The notes under the pieces are model-generated. The model searched no databases, was not told the origin of the DNA, and saw nothing but the letters and a program-made list of their open reading frames with translations. The translations under genes were made by a program, and so were the position numbers. Positions 26,749 to 36,633 of a DNA stretch of 64,000 nucleotides are shown here, piece by piece. Within the stretch, counting starts at the first letter, position 1, and every line of letters starts with the position of its first letter. Origin of the DNA: Saccharomyces uvarum. Its lineage: Eukaryota; Ascomycota; Saccharomycetes; Saccharomycetales; Saccharomycetaceae. The stretch lies in assembly GCA_947243795.1 (NCBI GenBank), contig OX365931.1, positions 806,001 through 870,000 of the forward strand, read 5' to 3'.

Positions 26749-29700
26749 TTATTTAGATGGAGGCAGGGTTTCATCCTCTAAAACAACAATCAAATCTGAT
26801 GCATCAACACTTTCACCGTCCTTGATTAAGACATCTTTAACTTGACCATCTGCTGGGGAAGAGACAACCATTTCCATTTTCATGGCACTCAGAACGGCAA
26901 CGGATTCACCTTTCTTCACTAAAGAACCTTTATGTACCTTAACTTCTATGATAACACCTGCCATTGGTGCACCGATTTGATGAGCATCATGTACATCGGC
27001 CTTTGGCTTAGCAACTGATTGTATGTTTTGAGTCTTATCCGCAACACGGATCTTTCTTAATTCACCGTTCAATTCAAAATAGACTTCTCTTTGACCGGTT
27101 TTTTTGTTTAAGTCACCAACAGCTTGTAACTTGATAATTAAAGTCTTACCTTGTTCAATGGTGACTTCAATTTCTTCATCTGGTTCTGATGGAGCTAAGA
27201 AATTCTTAGTTGGTAGTACTGATAAGTCACCATAGGTTTCTCTCACCTTTTGGAAATCCTCGTAAACTCTTGGATACATATTGTAAGAAGCAATATCGCA
27301 TTCGTTGATATCACCGAATCTGCTTTGTAAATCTTCTCTGATTCTGTTGAGATCGAATGCCTCTAACTCTAAACCCGGACGGCATGTCAACTTTCTTCTC
27401 TTGTTTCTTAGCACATCAGATCTTAGAGGTTCTGGGAACCCACCGTATGGTTGACCGATCAAACCTTCAAAGAAGTCCATGACAGAGTCAGGGAAATCTA
27501 AAGAATTAGCCAAACGTCTGATATCGTCGGAAGTTAGTTTATTTGAGACCATGAATTGCGCTAAATCACCAACAACCTTGGAAGTTGGGGTGACTTTAAC
27601 GATATCACCCAATAAGTAGTTCGCTTCTCTGTAGGCTCTCTTAGTTTCAGCCCATTGTTCACCAAGACCCAATTGTTGGGCTTGGAATAACAAGTTAGTC
27701 AACTGGCCACCTGGAATTTCATGCTGGTAAACTTCTGGATCTGGACCCTTCAAGTCAGCTTCAAAGCAAGAATACAACAGTCTCATTTCTGCCCAGTAGG
27801 CGTCTAATTCACGAACATGTTCAACATTAATCCCTGTGTCAATGTTACCTTCTAAAGAAGCTAGTAAAGCGTTAATGGATGCTTGAGAAGTCAAACCAGA
27901 CATCGAGTTGATGGCTACATCAACAACATCGGCGCCTGCAAGCGCACATGCAGCCATAGATGCAACAGCTGTACCAGCCGAATCATGTGTATGGACATGG
28001 ATTGGAAGATCAGGGTACTTGGCCCTTAGAGAACCGATTAGCAATCTAGCGGCAGATGGCTTCATGGTACCTGCCATATCCTTGATACCTAAGATATGAG
28101 TACCCATCTGGACGATTTTATCAACAACTTCCAAGTAGTAATCCAAGTTGTATTTCTTACCTGGTTGAAGCATATCACCTGAGTAACAAACAGTGGCTTC
28201 AACAACACCACCGGCCTTCTTGACGGCATCTACACCAACTTTTAATTGGTCCAAGTCATTCAAGGCATCAAACACTCTGAAGATATCAACACCGTTATCC
28301 TTGGCTTGCTTGACAAAATGGTCAATGGCATTATCTGGTAAAGAGGAGTAGGCGACACCGTTGGCACCACGCAACAACATTTGGAATGGAATGTTGGGCA
28401 CTAAGGCTCTTAATTTTCTTAGACGTTCCCATGGATCTTCATGCAAGAATCTCATAGCGACATCAAAAGTGGCACCACCCCAACATTCTAAAGCAAAGGC
28501 ACCTGCGAGGGCATGGGCGGTAGTTGGAGCAATTGTGGCCAGATCATGGGTTCTGACTCTTGTTGCCAACAAAGATTGATGAGCATCTCTCCAAGTGGTA
28601 TCCATTAATAGAGTACCGCTGAATTGTCTCACTTGTTTGGCAAACTCAGCTGGTCCATTTTCTAGTAGCACTTGTCTCCATCCGGAAGGTGGTGGAGTGG
28701 TAACGACGTTGATAATAGTACCGTCAGCATCGTGCAAATGAGGGACGCTTGGGGCTGTTTTCAACTTAGGCAAACCAACTTGGCCCTTGATGGAAGGACC
28801 ATTAACGGCCAAATCTGCCAAATAGTGCAATAGTTTTTGCGCTCTGTTTTGCGAGGAAACCATTTGAAATAGTTGTGGGGTATCATCAATAAACGTTGTC
28901 CAGTAACTACCGTCAATGAAAACTGGATGCGTCAAAAGGGTCAAAAGAAAAGGAATGTTGGTCTTGACACCTCTGATTCTGAATTCAATCAAGGCACGGA
29001 CCATTTTCCTACGAACGATTTCGTAAGTGGAGCCGGAACATGAACACTTTACCAGCATGGAGTCGTAATGAGGGGAGATGGTGGCACCGGCATAGGCGTT
29101 ACCACCGTCTAATCTGACACCATTACCACCGGCAGACCGGTAGACTTCCAAACGCCCAGTATCGGGCTGGAAGTTCTTAGAAGGGTCTTCCGTGGTGATA
29201 CGACATTGAATGGAGAACCCACGGGGAGAGATTTTGTCCTGTAATAGACCCAATTGAGGCAAAGAGGCACCGGCAGCAATCTGGATTTGCGCAGACACGA
29301 TGTCGATACCAGTGATTTCTTCGGTGATGGTGTGCTCCACTTGGATTCTTGGGTTGATTTCGATGAAATAATGTCTGTTTTCGTTGTCGACTAAGAACTC
29401 GGCGGTACCTGCGTTTCTGTAGCCACAAACTCTGGCCAACTTGACAGCGTCTGTCAAGATGGCGTCACGAACTTCGATCGGCAAGGTCTTAGCTGGGGCC
29501 ACTTCGACGACCTTCTGGTGCCTTCTCTGCACGGAACAGTCTCTATCGAAAAGATGGACCACATTACCGTGGTTATCTGCTAGCAACTGGACTTCGATAT
29601 GCTTTGGCTTGTCCAAGAATCTTTCCACGAAACAGGTACCATTACCGAATGCGGTGCGGGCCTCGGACGTGGCACGCTGGAACGCATCACCAACGTCGTC

Positions 29701-30282
29701 ACCTTCTCTCACCACTCTCATACCTCTACCACCACCACCAAAGGCGGCCTTGATGATGACGGGGTAGCCATATTCATTGACGAAGTCCTGTGCCTCTTGC
29801 ACGGTCTCGATGGGGCCTGGAGTACCGGGGACGGTGGGGACATTGGCCTTTGCAGCCAGGTTTCTGGCCGAAACTTTGTCACCCACAGATTCGATGACTT
29901 CAGCGGGGGGGCCGATCCAAGTGATGCCTGCCTTCACCACTTTGTCAGCAAACTCGGAGTTTTCAGACAAGAACCCGTAACCTGGATGGATGAAGTCAAC
30001 GTTGTGCTTTTTTGCGATCGCGATGATCTCGTCCATGGCCAAGTATGCACCCACGGGAGTGTATTGGCCCTCTTCGCCGATGACGTATGCCTCGTCCGCC
30101 TTCAGCCTATGCGTGGAAAGACGGTCTTCGTGCGAGTATATGGCGATGGTCCTCATGGATAACTCATGGGCGGACCTGAAAATTCTGATAGGGATCTCAC
30201 CTCTGTTGGCGACCAGGATCTTGTTCTTTTCACCCAGTAGACTGAAATTGTTTCTCAAACCAGCCAATTTCTTGCTGCTCAT
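26749..30282 (-). CDS. PYC2: Pyruvate carboxylase Pyc2
   Basis: 1177-residue cytosolic enzyme that makes oxaloacetate from pyruvate with ATP, bicarbonate and biotin. The N-terminal biotin carboxylase domain (about 18-480) shows KILVANRGEIPIRIF, GGGGRGM and FIEINPRIQVEH. The carboxyltransferase TIM barrel (about 560-830) shows DTTWRDAHQSLLATRVRTHD and FRVFDALND. The biotinyl domain shows VLSAMKMEM with the biotinylated Lys near 1135. It is very close to S. cerevisiae Pyc2. I prefer PYC2 to the paralog PYC1 because of the neighbours and the N-terminus MSSKKLAGLRNNFSLL. The C-terminus (LPPSK) is slightly shorter than in S. cerevisiae. Confidence 0.97.
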   Translation of the reverse strand: MSSKKLAGLRNNFSLLGEKNKILVANRGEIPIRIFRSAHELSMRTIAIYSHEDRLSTHRLKADEAYVIGEEGQYTPVGAYLAMDEIIAIAKKHNVDFIHPGYGFLSENSEFADKVVKAGITWIGPPAEVIESVGDKVSARNLAAKANVPTVPGTPGPIETVQEAQDFVNEYGYPVIIKAAFGGGGRGMRVVREGDDVGDAFQRATSEARTAFGNGTCFVERFLDKPKHIEVQLLADNHGNVVHLFDRDCSVQRRHQKVVEVAPAKTLPIEVRDAILTDAVKLARVCGYRNAGTAEFLVDNENRHYFIEINPRIQVEHTITEEITGIDIVSAQIQIAAGASLPQLGLLQDKISPRGFSIQCRITTEDPSKNFQPDTGRLEVYRSAGGNGVRLDGGNAYAGATISPHYDSMLVKCSCSGSTYEIVRRKMVRALIEFRIRGVKTNIPFLLTLLTHPVFIDGSYWTTFIDDTPQLFQMVSSQNRAQKLLHYLADLAVNGPSIKGQVGLPKLKTAPSVPHLHDADGTIINVVTTPPPSGWRQVLLENGPAEFAKQVRQFSGTLLMDTTWRDAHQSLLATRVRTHDLATIAPTTAHALAGAFALECWGGATFDVAMRFLHEDPWERLRKLRALVPNIPFQMLLRGANGVAYSSLPDNAIDHFVKQAKDNGVDIFRVFDALNDLDQLKVGVDAVKKAGGVVEATVCYSGDMLQPGKKYNLDYYLEVVDKIVQMGTHILGIKDMAGTMKPSAARLLIGSLRAKYPDLPIHVHTHDSAGTAVASMAACALAGADVVDVAINSMSGLTSQASINALLASLEGNIDTGINVEHVRELDAYWAEMRLLYSCFEADLKGPDPEVYQHEIPGGQLTNLLFQAQQLGLGEQWAETKRAYREANYLLGDIVKVTPTSKVVGDLAQFMVSNKLTSDDIRRLANSLDFPDSVMDFFEGLIGQPYGGFPEPLRSDVLRNKRRKLTCRPGLELEAFDLNRIREDLQSRFGDINECDIASYNMYPRVYEDFQKVRETYGDLSVLPTKNFLAPSEPDEEIEVTIEQGKTLIIKLQAVGDLNKKTGQREVYFELNGELRKIRVADKTQNIQSVAKPKADVHDAHQIGAPMAGVIIEVKVHKGSLVKKGESVAVLSAMKMEMVVSSPADGQVKDVLIKDGESVDASDLIVVLEDETLPPSK

Positions 30283-30421
30283 CTTCTTAGCTGTATATTT
30301 ATTTACCTCTAGCTGAGTTCCTATCCTAGAGTATACTAACGGTAAAAAATTTCAAACGATGGGCCCTTGATAACGAGCTACACGACTTTGAAAGATAAGA
30401 GGTACGGATATATGTATGTAA

Positions 30422-30603
30422 TCAAAAAGAGATGTCAAAAGCAAGAAGAAAAAAGACTGAAATTACAGCAACACAATAGGAAAATAGAAACGGAAACGTC
30501 TTCCGGAAACAGCCGATTGCGGTTCCTGACCTAAGGCTTCCTGCGCCGGCGCTGACTCTTGTAATAAATAGCTCGAGACGCATATAGCAGAAGTGCAAAA
30601 AAA
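30422..30603 (-). CDS. Candidate spliced 3' exon of YBR220C (YBR219C position)
   Basis: If an intron from 31003 to 30604 is removed, this segment continues the YBR220C frame after residue R557 and adds 60 residues (F at the junction, then FLHFCYMRLELF..., ending AFDISF) before the TGA at 30422. The added tail is basic in its middle and has one hydrophobic stretch (FPFLFSYCVAVISVFFLLAF) that could be a membrane helix. S. cerevisiae has an annotated intron-bearing ORF, YBR219C, at this place, to my memory. Alternatively this is simply noncoding 3' sequence. See findings. Confidence 0.4.
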
Positions 30604-31003
30604 CTGAAAAACTTAGAGAAAAATTAATAGCGAAAAAAAAAAGGTTAGTCATATGCGCCTCTGCGGCCTCTTCTCCAGGAAGGGCCCGTCTCTGCCAATC
30701 TCCGCAGAGCCGGCCGTGCCTGCGCGGGCTGCTAACTGCGGCAACCTCCGAGGCCGGGTAACGGTTAACGTGGAGGGTGATATTGCGTGTACTTGTTGTA
30801 AGAGCGTCTGATTAGGGAAGTTCTAAACCGGTGAAGTGGTGCAAACGACACAGTATACTGCTGTCTTCTCCTTATGGGGTCGGTTTAAGTGGATTTTTGC
30901 TTGGGTTTCCCCTGTTGTACAAGCAAAACGTAGAAAAAATCCTTAACATTTGTTTCTTGAACGTACAGAGGTATATACTTTTATCTATAGTGTCTTTACG
31001 TAC
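30604..31003 (-). other. Candidate 400-base intron overlapping the YBR220C stop codon
   Basis: Minus strand: 5' splice site GTACGT at 31003-30998, branch site GACTAAC at 30650-30644, a T10 tract, and CAG at 30606-30604, 41 bases past the branch A. The YBR220C stop (TAA, 30998-30996) starts on the last base of the 5' site. GTACGT and GACTAAC are functional but not optimal variants, so partial splicing would be expected. Confidence 0.45.
30754..30761 (+). promoter_or_regulatory. Reb1-type site upstream of PYC2
   Basis: CCGGGTAA is a full match to the Reb1 consensus (TTACCCGG on the other strand), in a GC-rich patch about 475 bases before the PYC2 ATG. Reb1 positions nucleosome-free regions and can end transcription by roadblock, which would also fit the end of the YBR220C unit. 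Confidence 0.6.
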
Positions 31004-32675
31004 ATCTCCAGGAGCTGATCGGTAGGCTTTGCAGGTGGAGGATTTTCTTCTTCAAGTATCCAAAGTACAGGATGAGCCCAACTGTAATACATACGATGTT
31101 GGTGATGTGGTAGCCGTCGCGCAAGATGGTCACGGTGCCTTTCAGGACTTCGGTGCACGCTTGCATGTTGCCGCCGTGAGTTACATACACTTGGTTAGTG
31201 TCTGGGATGACGCACTTGTATACAGTGAAGTGGTTGATCATCGCCATTATGATCAGCCGCGGCCATGTCCCGCCAAAATTGCTCAGGGTGTTCAGCAACG
31301 TCATATACGTGCCACCCAGAACGGGGTCTGCGACTCGTGTGTGAAATGCCGAGATTCCGATGAACTGGACGGTGTTCATGAACGAGCCCAGCAGGTGTTG
31401 GAATATCACAAGGCAGAAGTACTTGGTGGAGATCTCGCCGCCCTCGGGGAACCGCTTCACCACGTAGCTGCCCAAGACTGCCGCGGCCAAACGACCCAGA
31501 AACCCCCACAGCCACGGCGTTAGCACACCGGCATCCCCAACCAAGAACTTGACAAACTTGTTGGTGCCCGCGTTTCTTAGTCTTCTGTTGTCACGAATCA
31601 TTGGATCCTTGTTGGAGCTCCACTTGACAACGTAGTAGCCGAATATTATTTCGAACGGCAGGTCTATCAGCACCGTAACAGCCAGATCTTCTCTCTTGAA
31701 GCCTTGCTCCAGTAGCTTCAGATTAGTAGCTGCCTCATTACATTGGAAGGCGAACTTGGAAATCATGTGGATGAAGGCCAAACTTCTTACGGACTTTAAC
31801 TTTAACACTTTTATGAAACAGTGATAGATATACCTTACACTACTTGTATTCTGGGCAGACACCACATCGCCATCGTCGTATTTGATAGCTATGATTTTAG
31901 GTTCGCCATTTTCCGACTTGGCCGGCTCCACTTTGGGCAAATACTCCACATAGGGCTTTTCCTTGGTGCAAAATATGATGTATACGGTTATCACAATGTA
32001 TAGTATCCCCGAAAATTTCATGTATCCACCCAAACTGATAAATCCGTAATCTAATGGAAGTTTCCTGAAATACTTGTTGGCAAAATCAGACGAGTTCAAC
32101 GATAGAAAAATGGTAAATGACATGAAATAGCCGATGTTCAAACCCATCGTTTGCGCGGTGGAAGCATACGACAAAGACTCCTTCGACAGAATGGTCAAGG
32201 CCCACCCATCAACTGCAATGTCTTGAGTGGCACATAGGAAAACTAAGAGCCCAAACCACCACGTCAAGTTCTTTATGTTAACGCTATGCAGAGAACCGTT
32301 CCCGCGGCCGTGGAACGCATCGTCCACCCCATCGAATATTATGCCTTGCGATATACACCAGCCCAAAATCCATAGAACAAATCCGCTTACAAACTGCACT
32401 GGGATGATCCATGACCTTCTTCTGCCGATGCGTTTATTATACAGTGAATCCACTATAGGGGACCATAGAATCTTTAAAGAATACGGATATGTAGCCATGG
32501 AGAAAATGCCCAATGATGTGAAAGATGTCTCCTTTGCCATCGACTTCAGTAAAAATGGTACCGTACCAAAGGCCAAACCTACAGGTATACCTTGAACCAG
32601 ATATAGTATGATCAAAAGATAGAACTGTGGTAAGTCATGCTTGGCCAGCGACCCACTATTTCGCTTAGGTTCCAT
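30996..32675 (-). CDS. YBR220C: Acetyl-CoA transporter-like membrane protein (YBR220C)
   Basis: 559 residues (560 in S. cerevisiae). It belongs to the SLC33A1/AT-1 (Acatn) group of the major facilitator superfamily, whose animal member carries acetyl-CoA into the ER lumen; the yeast protein's substrate is not established. About 11-12 hydrophobic helices are visible. Family blocks are YLVQGIPVGLAFGTVPFLLK, SLGIFSMATYPYSLKILWSP, ATQDIAVDGWALT and DPVLGGTYMTLLNTLSNFGG. It ends QSLPISSWRCT. The terminal codons TGT ACG TAA also spell a 5' splice site; see the candidate intron. Confidence 0.93.
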   Translation of the reverse strand: MEPKRNSGSLAKHDLPQFYLLIILYLVQGIPVGLAFGTVPFLLKSMAKETSFTSLGIFSMATYPYSLKILWSPIVDSLYNKRIGRRRSWIIPVQFVSGFVLWILGWCISQGIIFDGVDDAFHGRGNGSLHSVNIKNLTWWFGLLVFLCATQDIAVDGWALTILSKESLSYASTAQTMGLNIGYFMSFTIFLSLNSSDFANKYFRKLPLDYGFISLGGYMKFSGILYIVITVYIIFCTKEKPYVEYLPKVEPAKSENGEPKIIAIKYDDGDVVSAQNTSSVRYIYHCFIKVLKLKSVRSLAFIHMISKFAFQCNEAATNLKLLEQGFKREDLAVTVLIDLPFEIIFGYYVVKWSSNKDPMIRDNRRLRNAGTNKFVKFLVGDAGVLTPWLWGFLGRLAAAVLGSYVVKRFPEGGEISTKYFCLVIFQHLLGSFMNTVQFIGISAFHTRVADPVLGGTYMTLLNTLSNFGGTWPRLIIMAMINHFTVYKCVIPDTNQVYVTHGGNMQACTEVLKGTVTILRDGYHITNIVCITVGLILYFGYLKKKILHLQSLPISSWRCT

Positions 32676-33138
32676 GGTAACTTATGTGTTATTTCCTCTG
32701 TTGCAGAATTATACTATTTAAGTCGAACTTTCCTTCCGTGACCCAGTGTTTCATGTAAATCTACGTATCAAAGCTGGCTGATTTTTTATTTATTTATTTT
32801 CGCATGCCAATATCTTCATTTTTCTTTCAGCCAGTCGTGTGTCAATCTAAAAAATCGAAAAAAAAATAAAATATAATGCAATGCAGCTATGAACCAATCA
32901 TTCAGTATTCTCGGTATTTATCTCATTCGATATGTAGGAACAAAATATATACTATATGTGCGTATATTTGCAGTTATTTACTCACTATTGACTATTACGC
33001 CAGAAGTGCCTTGATTAGCAAAACTTTTTTTATATTTTCTTATTTGTGTTATTTCTGTTTGCTCAAACGACAGAAAGATTGAGAATGAAAAGGAAATCCA
33101 TTTTCTTCTTTCTGTCTTTTCTCCAGTCAAAAATGTAT
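32676..33138. other. YBR220C-PDB1 interval
   Basis: 463 AT-rich bases holding the YBR220C promoter (right of its ATG at 32675) and the PDB1 3' end. Only short AT-rich frames occur. Nothing else seen. Confidence 0.65.
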
Positions 33139-34236
33139 TTATTCGATAGATAAGACTTCTTTAACTGCTTTGACAATAGTTGGAGCATCTGGGAAGGCAA
33201 AATCTTCTAATTCCTTGGCATATGGTGTTGGAACATCAGCACCAGTGACTCTTTGGATTGGAGCATCCAAATAATCAAAGGCTTCAGATTCCATAACTTG
33301 GGCGACGATCTCAGCACCGACACCGAAGGTTGGGAAAGTAGATTCCACAGTAATCAAGTGGTTTGTTTTCTTGACTGTTTTGATGATGGCTTCAGTATCC
33401 AAGGGTCTAATTGCACGCAAGTTGATAACTTCTGCAGAGACACCGTACTCCTTTTGCAAGATTTCAGCGGCTTCCAAAGAGAATTGAACGTTTCTTGTGT
33501 ATGTAACAATAGAGATATCAGTACCTTCTCTTTCAACCTTAGCCTTATATGGCAGAGTGAAATCTGGTGACAAAGCCTCTTCTGACATTTCAAAGGATTC
33601 ACCATACAACAACTCGTTTTCCAAAAAGACAACTGGGTTTGGATCTCTGATGGCGGCCTTGAGCAAACCTCTGGCATCTTCGGCAGAATAAGGAACAAGA
33701 ACTTTCAACCCAGGGATGGAACCATACCAAGCGGAGAAATCTTGCGAATGTTGAGCACCAACACCCTTAGCAGCACCGTTGGGGCCTCTAAAGACCATTT
33801 GACATTTTTGAGTACCACCAGACATATAGTGAGTCTTGGCAGCAGAGTTAACAACATGGTCGATGGCTTGCATAGAGAAATTGAATGACATGAACTCCAC
33901 AATCGGCTTCAAACCTTTCAGAGCAGCACCCACGGCCAAACCTGTCAACCCGTATTCGGTAATAGGTGTGTCAACTACACGACGCTCACCGAATCTGTCC
34001 AATAAACCTTTAGACACTTTATAAGCACCGTTGTATTGGGCGACTTCTTCACCAATGAGAAAGACATCATCGTCACGGTCCAATTCTTCCGCCATGGCTG
34101 TGTTCAAAGCCTCTCTGACAGTCATTGTCTTTGTAGAGGAGAACCTCAAAGCTGCTGCTGCTGAGGGTCTTACAAAAGAGGTTGGAGCACGACATGAGAC
34201 ATTTCTGGCCAAGAAGGTTGGCAATCTAGAAAACAT
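33139..34236 (-). CDS. PDB1: Pyruvate dehydrogenase E1 beta subunit Pdb1
   Basis: 365 residues (366 in S. cerevisiae). With Pda1 it forms the E1 heterotetramer of the mitochondrial pyruvate dehydrogenase complex, which decarboxylates pyruvate using thiamine diphosphate. The N-terminus ([18 protein letters not shown]) is a basic, Ser/Arg-rich mitochondrial targeting peptide. The mature part starts near residue 36 ([14 protein letters not shown]). Conserved blocks are [38 protein letters not shown] and [19 protein letters not shown]. The transketolase C-terminal domain carries [11 protein letters not shown]. Confidence 0.97.
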   Translation of the reverse strand: MFSRLPTFLARNVSCRAPTSFVRPSAAAALRFSSTKTMTVREALNTAMAEELDRDDDVFLIGEEVAQYNGAYKVSKGLLDRFGERRVVDTPITEYGLTGLAVGAALKGLKPIVEFMSFNFSMQAIDHVVNSAAKTHYMSGGTQKCQMVFRGPNGAAKGVGAQHSQDFSAWYGSIPGLKVLVPYSAEDARGLLKAAIRDPNPVVFLENELLYGESFEMSEEALSPDFTLPYKAKVEREGTDISIVTYTRNVQFSLEAAEILQKEYGVSAEVINLRAIRPLDTEAIIKTVKKTNHLITVESTFPTFGVGAEIVAQVMESEAFDYLDAPIQRVTGADVPTPYAKELEDFAFPDAPTIVKAVKEVLSIE

Positions 34237-34704
34237 ATTGAAAAGATGTTTTTGCTAAAGTTAATTGATCTACTAAACTGCAATCGAATAACAACGAACA
34301 AACACAGTAACAGTAATGAGGGAGGCGGAATTTAACGTCCGAGAGGGGGAGGATACAGAATTAATCTAACAGAAAGTGGAAACTTGACGAATATATCTCA
34401 AGGATCGGCTGTTGGTATCGGTAACCTGTATATGCTGATACTACTGTCTTTAGTGCAGATGTGCGAAAAGCTAGATGTTTATCAACCGGAGAACTTCCTA
34501 GTCGAAGACTCGTCTATTTTGCATAGTCTCCCACTTCGAAGTCTCGGAAAACGGGCCCCGGAAACAGCCGCGGCCAAAAAAGAATCTGCTTGGACACGAT
34601 AAATACTGTCGTTTCATTAGATAGATAATGATACATAAACTTACACGTATAAACGGGGAGGTTGGCTTATGTAGAAGATAGGAAAGGAAGGCACGACACA
34701 CTGC
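34237..34704. other. PDB1-PCS60 interval
   Basis: 468 bases: PDB1 promoter and PCS60 3' end. A GC-rich stretch with CCGG/GCGG motifs lies at 34540-34580. S. cerevisiae has a 34-codon ORF (YBR221W-A) somewhere here. I find no matching ATG frame at that distance, so I do not annotate it. Confidence 0.6.
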
Positions 34705-36336
34705 TCACAACTTACTCTTGTTTTTGCTGCTCTTGGTGAAGGTCTCTGCGATAATTCTTCTTTGGATCTTGCCGGTGGCGGTCTTGGGCAGCTTGTCGAC
34801 AAAGTACACCTTGGTGGGGATTTTGAAGGCGGCAAGGTGCTTCTTCAGGAAGGCAACCAGTTCTTCATAGGTCATCTTCTCGTTCTTCTTCAAGACGACG
34901 GCGGCTTGGACCACCTGGCCGTACATGTCGTCGGGGACACCAAAAGCCACGGCTTCCTCGATTTTAGGGTGCGACAGCATGATACCATCCAGCTCAATGG
35001 GCGAGATCTTTTCACCACCCCTGTTGATCAGTTCTTTAATTCTGCCCGTCAAAACCAAAAAGCCCTCCGGGTCGAAGTAGCCTTGGTCGCCGGTCCTAAA
35101 GTAGTTCTCCTTCTTGGTAAAGTTCTCCTTGTTGGCCTTTGGGTTGTTGGCATAGCCCAGTGTGACGTTTTCGCCTCTGATGGAGACCTCACCAACCTTG
35201 CCTGGGGCCAAGACATTGTCCTTATCATCCAGGATAAGGACAGTGACGCCCTGTGGTTGGCCCACAGTGCCAGGCTTTCTCTTTCCCGGGGGCAGGTTGT
35301 TCGAGGTCATTTGGTGCGATGCTTCGGTCATTGCGTAGGCCTCCAAGACAGGAGCGTTGAATTCCCTTTCCAGCTTGTGGAACGTTGCGGGCGCTAACGC
35401 AGAAGAACACGATCTGATGAACCTAATGTGGGGAAAAGGTGTGGGCTTCGGCATGTTCAGCATGATCATGCTTATCGTGGGAACACAACTGAACCAGTTG
35501 CAATGGTACCTGACGAATTGGTCCCAGAACAACTTTGGGTGGAACCCATCAGGCACCACAACAGAGCCTTGAGTTCTAAAGGTAGACAGCAAAACACCGA
35601 TCAACCCGTGAACGTGGAACAGGGGCATGACGACGTAGGACCGGTCCAGGGGCGTCAACTTGTAAGTGTTTGCAATGTTCAACGTGCTTCTCACAATGTT
35701 CAGATGCAACAAAGGTACGGTCTTTGGAGTGGAGGTGGTACCGCTGGTATGCAAAATCATAGCAACATCGCTGGAACGAGCAAACCCTGGGAATCTGATG
35801 GGGTCCACGTTGACAAACTTGGCGTTGTTCAAAGACCGGTAAACAACCCTCTTATAATTGTCCTTTGGAGAGTAGATGTCGTATTCCACCCTGAACCTGG
35901 CTGCATCAAAGCTCAATTCCACGATGAAACACCCGAACGTGGAGGCGGATTTTAAAATCTCGGAATTAGGCAACTTCGTAGTGTTCTTAGGAACGCAGAT
36001 AGCTTTGGACTTCAGATCGTTCAGATAGAAATTGAATTCCTTTTCCTTATAGTTGGAGTTCAAAGGAGCACCGATCTTGGCGTCCATGGTGGCCCCAAGG
36101 AAGGCGACGATGAACTCCAGCCCATTGCGCATAGAGATCGCCACGGTGTCCTGTCTGAAGATCGTGCCATACAGCGGCGAGGAAGGGTTGCTGAACATGG
36201 TCTGAAAGTGGCCTACCATATGGGACAGGTCCCGGTAGGTCACCTGAGTGTCCGTCTCAGGAACAATGACAGCAATGTTGTCGGATACTTTGAAAGTATC
36301 GTTAAACGAAGCAGTAACAGTAGCGGTACTTGACAT
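34705..36336 (-). CDS. PCS60: Peroxisomal oxalyl-CoA synthetase Pcs60
   Basis: 543 residues, equal to S. cerevisiae. It is an adenylate-forming enzyme that activates oxalate to oxalyl-CoA and can bind mRNA. The AMP-binding core is clear: LHTSGTTSTPKTVPLLHLN (about 188-206), YAMTEASHQM, YFRTGDQGYFD and the hinge GRIKELINRGGEKISP. The C-terminal catalytic Lys lies in PKTATGKIQRR. The protein ends in NKSKL, a strong type 1 peroxisomal signal. Its upstream region has several CGG elements and reaches into the TDP1 3' end, where CACGTG sites cluster. Confidence 0.97.
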   Translation of the reverse strand: MSSTATVTASFNDTFKVSDNIAVIVPETDTQVTYRDLSHMVGHFQTMFSNPSSPLYGTIFRQDTVAISMRNGLEFIVAFLGATMDAKIGAPLNSNYKEKEFNFYLNDLKSKAICVPKNTTKLPNSEILKSASTFGCFIVELSFDAARFRVEYDIYSPKDNYKRVVYRSLNNAKFVNVDPIRFPGFARSSDVAMILHTSGTTSTPKTVPLLHLNIVRSTLNIANTYKLTPLDRSYVVMPLFHVHGLIGVLLSTFRTQGSVVVPDGFHPKLFWDQFVRYHCNWFSCVPTISMIMLNMPKPTPFPHIRFIRSCSSALAPATFHKLEREFNAPVLEAYAMTEASHQMTSNNLPPGKRKPGTVGQPQGVTVLILDDKDNVLAPGKVGEVSIRGENVTLGYANNPKANKENFTKKENYFRTGDQGYFDPEGFLVLTGRIKELINRGGEKISPIELDGIMLSHPKIEEAVAFGVPDDMYGQVVQAAVVLKKNEKMTYEELVAFLKKHLAAFKIPTKVYFVDKLPKTATGKIQRRIIAETFTKSSKNKSKL

Positions 36337-36467
36337 TGTAGTAAATATTGGAGGGCTACGTAACCTCTTGCATTACATAGTTGAGTAACCTGTAAGCATA
36401 AGTAGACATAATTCCTCTATTATATATATACTGATACTATCGTGAAAAAAAGACGAGAGTAAAGGGC

Positions 36468-36538
36468 TCGGAAACTTCAACTCCGAGTACCCAAGCTCCC
36501 TTTCGGTCCGAGGGTGAAAAAAAAGGACCTCAGATCCG
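36468..36538. promoter_or_regulatory. CGG-triplet elements upstream of PCS60
   Basis: About 130-200 bases before the PCS60 ATG. Two minus-strand segments fit the Oaf1/Pip2 half-site CGGN3TNA (CGGATCTGA at 36530-36538, CGGAGTTGA at 36477-36485). An inverted repeat CTCGG-N11-CCGAG (36467-36487) has a CGG-N11-CCG spacing. Oleate control would suit a peroxisomal enzyme, but no complete oleate response element with the usual spacing is present. Only zinc-cluster binding in general is suggested. Confidence 0.35.
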
Positions 36539-36633
36539 AGCAAACAGCATCGTCCAGAGCGATCCATCGCATCTGGTGATACCATCCACACCATACTGCA
36601 AAATGAGCGATAATGTATGGCAGCTTGCGTCTG

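Larger units (their letters stand above)
30283..30995. other. YBR220C-PYC2 interval with candidate intron and PYC2 promoter
   Basis: 713 bases. The part next to YBR220C has the candidate intron described separately. At 30655-30790 lies a GC-rich patch with many CGG/CCG triplets and a Reb1-type site. The part next to PYC2 is its promoter. A minus-strand frame of 76 codons (30422-30652), opening with an ATG that overlaps the candidate branch site, occupies the place of S. cerevisiae YBR219C. Confidence 0.6.

Noticed and set aside
29599-30162. A 187-codon plus-strand ORF inside PYC2
   Set aside because: It mirrors the highly biased codons of PYC2 on the other strand, a common shadow of highly expressed genes.
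31089-31094. GTATGT within YBR220C as the 5' site of the downstream intron
   Set aside because: It would remove the last membrane helix and C-terminal residues of the protein and is not kept in the S. cerevisiae coding sequence as I recall it. The GTACGT over the stop codon gives a frame that matches the open exon better.
34384-34602. Small ORF between PDB1 and PCS60 as a possible YBR221W-A ortholog
   Set aside because: Its only ATG form (56 codons from 34432) does not match the expected position or size (34 codons), and I cannot recall enough of the S. cerevisiae sequence to compare.
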